From Sorghum bicolor (Eukaryota; Streptophyta; Magnoliopsida; Poales; Poaceae), in the NCBI RefSeq assembly GCF_000003195.3, contig NC_012871.2:47067110-47131109 (forward strand): 64,000 nt of DNA. The letters are read 5' to 3'. The position numbers and the translations under genes were made by a program. Below are positions 55,859 through 64,000 of the stretch, one piece after another; positions within the stretch are counted from its first letter, which is position 1, and each line of letters starts with the position of its first letter. A model generated the notes under the pieces. The model had not been told where the DNA came from and did not search any database. It saw nothing but the letters and a program-made list of their open reading frames with translations.

Positions 55859-57017
55859 TGGTGAGGTCGTTGTCCCGATCTTCACGACGTAGGATAACTA
55901 GCTGAAGATCAGCCGATAACTTGCTGCAAGCAGCGAGGATAACTAGTGCAACCTGACGACACGCACAAGGAGCCAACCACCGTCTCTATACGGCAGCCTG
56001 AACCAAGGATTCGCCCAACCACACTCTCAAAGAACCAACCTACGCAACCTGAACTCAAGGATCAGGAGCACGGATTGGGTGCCGATGACGCGGCCGCTTC
56101 TGTAATCTCCACAAGGAAAACACAAGAGCAAAGGGGTAGAGATCTCTCTCTGAATTTGTTAGCACACAGCTGAACAAAGTGGTTTGTATTCTCAATATCA
56201 TAAGTCTTCGATTACAATGAGTCTTAGGGGGTATTTATACTAGCAACAGCCCTGCTAGATAGGTATGAAAACGAAATAGAGTTTCTGAGGGAAGGCAATG
56301 TGAAAGGTCCCCTCGAAATGGATTCCCGAAGTGACTTCGCGTGACTGTTGGCCTCCAGAGTAGTTTTCAATAAACTGACCATAACTTTTCATTGGGAAGT
56401 CCAAATGATGATCCATTTCTTGTGTGTGAAACTAGACTCCAAGGGCTTTCCATCAATGTATTCCATGCACCACGAAACGCTGTAGATTGGTACAGTTTCA
56501 CTTGGAAAGTTGTACTAACATTCTATCATGACAGACTGTTGACCTTCTCAGCAGTCTGTACTAATTCTGGTCTGCAGGCAATATGGAGTATCCAATCTGG
56601 TCGGCACTAGATTCATTGGAAAGTAGACTCGTCAAGCTTTCCAACAAGTGCTCATGGACCTTCATAGCTTTTGTGAGTAAAAAGTTATGAAGATTTCTTT
56701 CACTGGTCCGTTTTTGACTTCCACTGGTCCGTTTTTGACTTCTTCTGGAACTTGCACTGGTCCGTTCTTCAGGGTCCGATTTATCCTTCTCTTCTTCTAT
56801 ATACCTAAGTACAACCAAGGTACAACACTTAGGTAGTATATAATTCTCATTAATGTTAAAATGAATCTCACAAAGTAGTGCGTGGACCTCTTGTTGTAGC
56901 TTCTTTGCACAACTACGTGTAATCGGTCCATTGATGACATGGGCTGGTGCTGGCGTAGTCGGTGTAGAGGTTGGCGTGGAATTAGAGGGAGCATGCTTGG
57001 TTGGGATGTCCTCATCA
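55859..57017 (-). repeat. Chromovirus 3' LTR
   Basis: 1159 bp. It carries an extra tandem copy of a 21-bp unit (CACTGGTCCGTTTTTGACTT-type, 56702-56743) absent from the 5' LTR. It encodes the last part of pol on the minus strand. The purine tract AGAGGGGGAGGA (57029-57018) abuts it. Confidence 0.92.
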
Positions 57018-60000
57018 TCCTCCCCCTCTTGAAAAGGAGTCGACCTTGACTCTGATTCTTCTAATCCGAAGAATGGTGTCAAGTCAGCAACATTGAAGGT
57101 TGTGCTAACACCATAATCTTCAGGAAGCTCAATCTTGTAGGCATTATCATTGATCCTGGACAGCACTCTAAATGGACCATCTCCCCGTGGCATCAACTTG
57201 GATTTACGCTTCTCAGGAAAGCGGTCTTTGCGAAGATGTACCCACACTAAATCTCCAGGCTCAAATATCACCTTCTTGCGATGCTTCTTTGCCCAATCAG
57301 CATAGTACTTGGACCTTCTTTCGATTGCTTCTTTGGTCTTCTCATGAATCTTCTTGACATATGATGCATGCTTGGATGCTTCCATGTTAATCCTTTCTTG
57401 CAATGGTAGAGGCAACAAATTGATCGGAGCAAGGGGTTTGAATCCATACACAACTTCAAAAGGACACATATTAGTTGTAGAATGTACTGCCCTGTTGTAA
57501 GCGAATTCCACATGTGGCAAGCACTCTTCCCACTCCTTTAGGTTTTTTTTATCAAGGCTCGTAGCAGCATAGAAAGTGTTATATTCACAACTTCAGTTTG
57601 TCCATCCGTTTGAGGATGACAAGTGGTGGAAAACAGCAGCCTTGTTCCAAGATTTGCCCACAATGTCTTCCAAAAGTAGCTCAAGAACTTGGTGTCACGG
57701 TCTGAAACAATCGTTTTGGGCACGCCGTGTAATCTTACAATATCCCTGAAAAATAGAGAGGCTACGTGCGAAGCATCATCGCTTTTATGACAAGGTATAA
57801 AATGTGCCATTTTAGAGAACCGATCAACAACAACAAAAATTGAATCCATTCCCCTCTTTGTCCTAGGTAAACCCAAAACAAAATCCATGCTAATATCTTC
57901 CCAAGGGGTACTAGGAACAGGCAAGGGAGTATATAATCCATGAGGGTTCAGTTTTGACTTAGCTTTGTGACATGTGATGCATCTTTGAACAAGTCGTTGG
58001 ACATCTCTTCTCATCTTTGGCCAGTAGAAGTGATCAGCTAGCATCTCATATGTCTTTCTCCATCCAAAGTGACCCATCAGTCCACCTGCATGTGTTTCCT
58101 GTAGCAACAAAAGCCTAACAGAGCAGTGGGGTACACACAATTTGTTAGCTCGAAATAAAAATCCATCATGTATATGATATTTTTCCCACCCTTTTCCAGT
58201 TGTACAGTTTGCAAATGGTTCTGAAAATTCATGATCAGTAGGGTACAATTCTTTTATGCTTTCAAGTCCTGGCACCTTGACATCTAGTTGATTCAACAAA
58301 ACATTTTTACGTGACAAAGCATCAGCAACAATGTTTTCTTTACCTTTCTTATATTTCACAACATATGGAAAAGTTTCAATGAATTCAACCCATTTGGCAT
58401 GTCTACGATTCAGTTTTGCTTGCCCCTTTAAATATTTCAAAGCCTCATGATCTGAATGAATAACAAATTCTTTTGGCCATAAATAATGTTGCCAAGTCTC
58501 AAGAGCTCTTACCAAAGCATACAATTCTTTGTCATACACCGAGTAGTTCATTTACGCACCTCCTAACTTCTCACTGAAGTATGCAACCGGCTGTCCATTT
58601 TGCATTAGGACACCACCGATTCCGATCCCACTTGCATCACATTCAACCTCAAAGGTTTTAGTGAAATCCGGTAACACCAGCAAGGGGGCTTCGGATAGCC
58701 TCTTCTTCAATTCTTGGAATGCTCTCTCTTGTGGTTCACCCCATTGGAAGGCAACACCTTTCTTTGTTAATTCATTCAACGGAGCAGCTATGGTGCTGAA
58801 ATCTCTCACAAATCTCCTGTAAAAACCAGCAAGTCCATGAAAACTTCTCACCTGACTCACATTTTCAGGAGTTGGCCAATCCTTGATTGCTTTCACCTTT
58901 GATTCATCAACCTGAATTCCTGAACCTGAAACAACAAAACCAAGAAACACAACCGGATCTGTACAAAATGTGCACTTCTCAAGGTTAGCAAATAATTTTT
59001 CTTTTCTTAGCACATCCAAAACTTGCTTAATATGATCAACATGTTCCTCCAATGTCTTGCTGTAAATTAGAATATCATCAAAGTAAACAACAACAAACTT
59101 TCCAATGAATGCTCGCAAGACATGGTTCATCAATCTCATGAACGTGCTAGGGGCATTGGTCAAACCAAAAGGCATAACTAACCATTCATACAGCCCAAAC
59201 TTTGTTTTAAAAGCAGTTTTCCATTCATCTCCAATCTTCATTCTAATTTGATGGTAACCACTTCTTAAATCAATTTTAGAAAACATCATAGAACCACTCA
59301 ATTCATCAAGCATATCATCTAGCCTAGGAATAGGATGACGATAACGAACGGTGATGTTGTTTATGGCTCTACAATCTACACACATCCTCCAAGAACCATC
59401 TTTCTTTGGCACCAAAATCACAGGAACAGCACAAGGACTTAAACTTTCTCGCACATATCCTTTATCTAAAAGTTATTGTACTTGCCTTTGAATCTCCTTG
59501 GTTTCTTCCGGATTGGTGCGGTACGCCGGACGGTTTGGAAGTGCAGCTCCAGGGATGAGATCAATTTGATGTTCGATACCACGCAAAGGAGGAAGTCCAG
59601 CAGGTGTTTCCTTTGGAAAAACATCGTCATAGTCCTGCAAAACATGTGCAACAACACTAGGGACAGATGTTAAGTCATTAGCTGAAAGCAATGTGTCCTT
59701 GCACACAAGTACAAATAGTACTTGATCTGGGTTTTTCCTCACATCTCTCAGTTCAGATTTGGTGGCTATCATCACGAAGTTCTCTCCCTCTCTTTTTCTA
59801 TCATCTCTCATGTTTGGCTTGTGGCTCTCACTCAATGATTTGTGGAGGGCACTCAAATTATTTTTCTCTCTTTCTTTGCACTCTCATTCCTCACTTCGGA
59901 GCTCTTTTGCAAGTGCTCATCTAGGATTTGCTGCGGTGTCATGGGTTTAAGAATCAACTCCTTGTTCTTCCACTTGATGGTGTATTGATTGGTTCTACCA

Positions 60001-61520
60001 TAATGTAGAGACGATCGATCATATTGCCATGGTCTTCCCAATAGCATGTGGCACACTGTCATAGGCGCCACATCACACTCTACAGTGTCAATATATTCAC
60101 CAATCTTGAATGGAACTTTCACTCTTTGTGCAATCTTAATAGAACCTGAATTATTAAGTCATTGCACATGATATGGATGGGGATGTTTCAGCAGCTTCAA
60201 CCCAAGCTTTTCAACCATTTCTTTGCTTGCAAAATTGTGGCAACTGCCACCATCAATGATCACTTTGACAACCTTATCTTGCACTTTAGCTCTAGTCTGA
60301 AAAAGATTGTGCCGCTGTCCATTTTCAGCATCGCTCATTTGTACACTCAAAATCTGAGTTACAACAAGAGCAGCACCAGATTCAAATTCACAGATGTCCT
60401 TCTCAAGATTACTCTCACTTCCACTATCTTCTTGTTCTTCCTCACTAGCAGATTCATACTCCCCTTGATCATTCACAATGATGGTTCTAGCGTTTGGACA
60501 CTCTCTTGCAACATGACCACGACCACCACACTTGAAGCACTGAATTCCACTACTCTTGCTGGAAGAACCCACTGAGTTTGCTGATTTGAATTTCTCATTT
60601 TGAGCAGCCAACTCTTTGCTACTAGAAGAACCAAGGTTGCTAGATCGTGCACCACCGTTTGAGCTGGAAAATGTACCTTTACTTCCACTTCCTTTGGGTG
60701 CAAATTTACTTCCACTTGCTGCACTCTTTGTGCTGAAAGATACTCCTCTAGTGGACTTCATATCCTGCTGCAATTGCCGCTCAGCTTTGCTAGCTTGATG
60801 CACCAATTCAACAAGATTACGATATTGCTGAAATTCAACAATGCGCTGAATATTCCGATGCAGCCCTGACATAAATCTTGCAATTGTTTGCTCTTCATCT
60901 TCAATTACATTGGCTCTAATCATCGCCTTCTCCATCTCTTTATAATACTCATCAACACTGAGGCTTCCTTGCTTCAGATTTTGTAGCTTGTCAAATAAAT
61001 CACGGCGATAATGTTTGGGGACAAATCTTGCTCTCAATTCTCTCTTCATTTCAGCCCATGAACGAACATCACCTTGACCAGCTTCTTCTCTTTCATTCAA
61101 CATTTGCTCCCACCAGATTAGAGCATACCCATCGAACTTAAGAGCAGCCATGGCAACCTTCTTTCTCTCAGAATAATTATGCACACGAAAAATTTTATCC
61201 ACCTTCAACTCCCATGTAAGATATGCTTCAGGATCAGATCCTCCTTCAAACTGGGGCATGGTGAATTTTAACTTTCCAAACCTCTCTTCATTGTGCTGAT
61301 TACGCCTATGATTTCTTCGGTGACGACGATCATCATAATGGGGCTATTCATCCTCTTCTTCTTCATCTTCATGGTGACTGTCATTTGCATTATCATGAGG
61401 ATGAATTTGCAACCGGTTCATGAGTGCTTGAACATTGTTTGTTAGCGTCTCCATGCTTTGTTTCATCTCATCGAATTGTGCCATGGTGACACAATCATCA
61501 ATCTCCGAATGCTCAGACAT
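56561..61520 (-). pseudogene. gag-pol: Chromovirus gag-pol, several stops and frameshifts
   Basis: Gag starts at ATG 61520 (MSEHSEIDD); it has MPQFEGGSDPEAYLTWELKV and the CCHC knuckle CFKCGGRGHVARECPN (near 60530). Then protease (IIDGGSCHNF, LLGRPWQYDR), RT (YFDDILIYS near 59080), RNase H ([27 protein letters not shown]), HHCC finger ([10 protein letters not shown]...CITCHKAK), integrase core ([23 protein letters not shown]) and a C-terminus (KLMPRGDGPFRVL, GPITRSCAKKLQQEV) that crosses the LTR border at 57017 and stops at 56561. No chromodomain is recognised. Breaks: TAG 61346-61344, TGA 60161-60159, frame change near 59855, TAA 59475-59473, TAA 58554-58552, and a slip in a T-run near 57542. 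Confidence 0.86.
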
Positions 61521-62443
61521 CTTGCTGTAAAAAATTAGTGAAGGCAAAGCAACAATATATGTAGAATAGGGAATTATATGTGGAATCTCACAATCTCACC
61601 GATCTTACCAACCGAAGCTCATGTGAGTTCCCCGCAGATTACAACGGCCAATGCGAGGTGGTAACTGAGAATGATGGTTGGGAGAATCCAAGATCAGTAT
61701 TTTTCCTATGATGGTGGGTTATTTGTGGAGCTTGGTGGGGATATATTTCTCAAAGAATGCAATCTGAATTCTTGATATTGTAAAGTTAAACCACAATCCA
61801 AACTAGAAGTTCAATGCCTAGTGCTGACCACAAGATATGAGTGATGTAAATAGATCAAACACACGCGCAAAGATAATTCAGATTTGATGCAAACAAGGAG
61901 TATGCCTAGGATGCAAATGTTGCAATCAAACCCAAGCAAAATTTTGCACCAAAGATGGATAATGACTGATTGTGTGACTTGATATAAAATTCAGAACTTG
62001 AGCACATAAACAGAGTGAACTTTCTACTCTTTCTTCACAACTTTTCTTCCTCAACTCTCCTTTTTTTTCACTTTCCTTTTTTTTATACTTTTTTTTATAA
62101 CTAAGAACAAGAGCAGATATAACACTTGCACACACTTTTTTTTTGAAACAAGACACAACCGTCAGCGTTCTAACTTGATAGGATCAAAGTTTACGCGAAG
62201 GATGATACCGGTTTCAGATTTTCTTTAGGGATTTGTAGATATAAAAGAGGCACAAAGGACACACAAAGGATATGATGATCAGCAACTAAACAAACTCTAA
62301 TGGACTGAAACTTAACCAAACTCACAAGAAAAACAGATTGAAACAAAGGGCTAATGCAATTTTTTTTATGGCCTTTTGGTGGATAGGACAAACAAGATAT
62401 ATATATGTAGCTAAGGGTAAAAAATCCTACCGTGGAAACTTGA
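61521..62443 (-). other. Leader of the chromovirus
   Basis: About 920 bp between the primer site and gag; AT-rich with T-runs near 62060-62100. No supported ORF. Confidence 0.5.
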
Positions 62444-62455
62444 GCTTTGATACCA
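62444..62455 (-). other. Primer binding site, initiator tRNA-Met
   Basis: Minus strand TGGTATCAAAGC, two bases from the LTR end; one difference from the complement of initiator tRNA-Met (TGGTATCAGAGC). Confidence 0.82.
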
Positions 62456-62457
62456 GA

Positions 62458-63595
62458 TGGTGAGGTCATTGTCCCGATCTTCACGACGTAGGATAACTAG
62501 CTGAAGATCAGCCGATAACTTGCTGCAAGCAGCGAGGATAACTAGTGCAACCTGACGACACGCACAAGGAGCCAACCACCGTCTCTATACGGCAGCCTGA
62601 ACCAAGGATTCGCCCAACCACACTCTCAAAGAACCAACCTACGCAACCTGAACTCAAGGATCAGGAGCACGGATTGGGTGCCGATGACGCGGCCGCTTCT
62701 GTAATCTCCACAAGGAAAACACAAGAGCAAAGGGGTAGAGATCTCTCTCTGAATTTGTTAGCACACAGCTGAACAAAGTGGTTTGTATTCTCAATATCAT
62801 AAGTCTTCGATTACAATGAGTCTTAGGGGGTATTTATACTAGCAACAGCCCTGCTAGATAGGTATGAAAACGAAATAGAGTTTCTGAGGGAAGGCAATGT
62901 GAAAGGTCCCCTCAAAATGGATTCCCGAAGTGACTTCGCGTGACTGTTGGCCTCCAGAGCAGTTTCCAATAAACTGACCATAACTTTTTATTGGGAAGTC
63001 CAAATGATGATCCGTTTCTTGGGTGTGAAACTAGAGTCCAAGGTCTTTCCATCAATGTATTCCATGAACCACGAAACGCTGTAGATTGGTACAGTTTCAC
63101 TTGGAAAGTTGTACTAACATTCTGTCACGACAGACTGTTGACCTTCTGAGCAGTCTGTACTAATTCTGGTCTGCAGGCAATATGGAGTATCCAATCTGGT
63201 TGCCACTAGATTCATTGGAAAGTAGACTCGTCAAGCTTTCCAACAAGTGCTCATGGACCTTCATAGCTTTTGTGCGTAAAAAGTTATGAAGATTTCTTTC
63301 ACTGGTCCGTTTTTGACTTCTTCTGGAACTTGCACTGGTCCGTTCTTCAGGGTCCGATTTATCCTTCTCTTCTTCTATATACCTGAGTACAACCAAGGTA
63401 CAACACTTAGGTAGTATATAATTCTCATTAATGTTAAAATGAATCTCACAAAGTAGCGCGTGGACCTCTTGTTGTAGCTTCTTTGCACGACTACGTGTAA
63501 TCGGTCCATTGATGACATGGGCTGGTGCTGGCGTAGTCGGTGTAGAGGTTGGCGTGGAATTAGAGGGAGCATGCTTGGTTGGGATGTCCTCATCA
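62458..63595 (-). repeat. Chromovirus 5' LTR
   Basis: 1138 bp partner of 55859-57017, followed by the GTTTA target copy. Confidence 0.92.
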
Positions 63596-63601
63596 GTTTA
63601 C

Positions 63602-64000
63602 CTTGAAGGCCTGTGCTAAAGTAGAGGCAGCTACCGATGGAGATGCCTTCGTACGTTTGGTGGTGACTTTCTTGAGACGTACACCCCGATGCATTATAGC
63701 GGCCAGGGATGGAGAGTTGTTGCCGATGAGAGAAATCGGACCCGATGGAAGGAGCTCAATCGGCTTACCACTCCTGCTGACCGATGGGGGTACGTTATCA
63801 ACCTGTAATATAACACAGAAGGTGAGTTACCGATGAAAAAAAGTAGGAGGATTAAAACATCAGTTTAAAAATACTTACAGTGTTATCAGGGACTTTGTAT
63901 TGAGAGTCAATCATGCCACGGTATGTAAGAGCCGATCTGCAGAACAGGTGCTCTTTTCATTCTTCCCACCATTGTTTGTATGCCTGAGTGATGAAGAGGG
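63602..64000 (-). pseudogene. Antisense accessory gene of Tat, internal exons at the right edge
   Basis: Minus strand. Exon 64000-63879 (AYKQWWEE, TYRGMIDSQYKVPDNT) ends at donor GTAAGT (63878). The intron is 63878-63803 with acceptor TATTACAG. Exon 63802-63602 is basic (HRGVRLKKVTTKRTK) and ends CAAG before donor GTAAAC at 63601. The chromovirus and its GTTTA target copy lie inside this last intron, directly at the donor; the following exon is at 55765. A TGA after WWEE breaks the frame. The Trp pair resembles the end of a plant mobile domain. Confidence 0.55.

Larger units (their letters stand above)
55859..63595 (-). mobile_element. CRM/Reina-like chromovirus, complete but inactivated
   Basis: LTRs 55859-57017 (3') and 62458-63595 (5'), target duplication GTTTA (55854-55858 and 63596-63600). 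Initiator-Met primer site, gag with a CCHC knuckle, and pol whose C-terminus runs into the 3' LTR. LTRs start TGATGAGGACATCC on the minus strand. The pol-LTR overlap, the LTR start and the absence of a recognisable chromodomain suggest CRM, with Reina as the alternative. LTRs differ by about 19 substitutions plus a 21-bp unit by eye, so it is older than both Athila insertions. Confidence 0.85.
37400..64000 (+). mobile_element. ATCGGC-rich Tat element, plus copy, host of two nested insertions
   Basis: 5' LTR 37400-38106, primer site, gag (38155-38843, continued 48239 onward), protease, RT, two RNase H domains, integrase (to 54329), then a convergent antisense gene (64000 down to 54661). The 3' LTR lies outside the window. 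Athila-2 interrupts gag and the chromovirus interrupts an intron of the antisense gene. If Athila-2 and one TATAC copy are removed in thought, the gag frame is kept exactly. Stops and frameshifts show it is not functional. Confidence 0.85.

Noticed and set aside
55407..55976. 189-codon minus-strand ORF
   Set aside because: Starts in the chromovirus LTR and runs out of frame through the Tat antisense exon; the Pro/Glu-rich exon frame is more plausible.
55946..56173. 75-codon ORF, identical at 62545-62772
   Set aside because: It lies in both chromovirus LTRs and is identical only because the LTRs are; no start context or family recognised.
1..64000. Host gene, tRNA or rRNA gene
   Set aside because: No non-transposon domain, cloverleaf or rRNA sequence recognised on either strand; tRNA-like strings are retrotransposon primer sites.

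Overview
This window is nuclear DNA of a plant, almost certainly a grass. The evidence is its content: Ty3/gypsy lineages Athila, Tat, a Tekay/Del-type chromovirus and a CRM/Reina-type chromovirus, plus a SIRE-type Ty1/copia element, primed from plant tRNA-Asp and initiator tRNA-Met. The Tat antisense gene with a gypsy-type transposase_28 (PF04195-like) domain is typical of grasses. I recognise no host gene, tRNA, rRNA or CRISPR array. Essentially all 64 kb can be assigned to at least eight nested LTR retrotransposons.

Layout, left to right. (1) 1-15310: a minus-strand Tekay/Del-like element (gag running off the left edge, an upstream coiled-coil ORF, an initiator-Met primer site, a 4.1-kb LTR), split by a young complete Athila (Athila-1, 907-9309, target duplication CCTAC). 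(2) 15311-26601: a GC-rich minus-strand Tat element carrying a multi-exon gene on its antisense (plus) strand; its 5' end is deleted so that a partial LTR is fused to gag. (3) 26602-26764: a short unassigned strip. (4) 26765-32138: a SIRE-like copia remnant on the minus strand with an internal inversion at 29277-30464. (5) 32139-34710: the 3' part of a second, ATCGGC-rich Tat element on the minus strand, with the start of an antisense plant-mobile-domain-like gene. (6) 34711-37399: the 3' LTR and 3' UTR of a minus-strand Athila. (7) 37400-64000: a plus-strand copy of the ATCGGC-rich Tat family (5' LTR, gag, pol, antisense gene; the 3' LTR lies outside). It was split by Athila-2 (38844-48233, duplication TATAC, one long uninterrupted polyprotein plus an accessory ORF) and by a CRM/Reina-like chromovirus (55859-63595, duplication GTTTA).

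How the parts work together. In each element the LTR supplies promoter and polyadenylation signals, the primer binding site (PBS) and polypurine tract (PPT) prime reverse transcription, and gag-protease-RT-RNase H-integrase run the copy-and-insert cycle. Only Athila-2 keeps a long open pol; the other pol regions have stops, frameshifts, deletions or an inversion. Beyond the standard machinery, the Tat elements carry antisense genes with their own TATA boxes and introns, and Athila-2 carries a sense accessory ORF with its own TATA box.

The most interesting signals are regulatory. In Athila, a pair of GGGCGCCC palindromes spaced exactly 21 bp lies in the LTRs and recurs, inverted, upstream of the accessory ORF. 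In the GC-rich Tat, an inverted-repeat unit is shared between the LTR and the antisense-gene promoter. A hairpin next to the polypurine tract is conserved among three Athila copies. Both Athila polyproteins also have Asn where the protease catalytic Asp is expected. LTR divergences and substitution counts are by-eye estimates.
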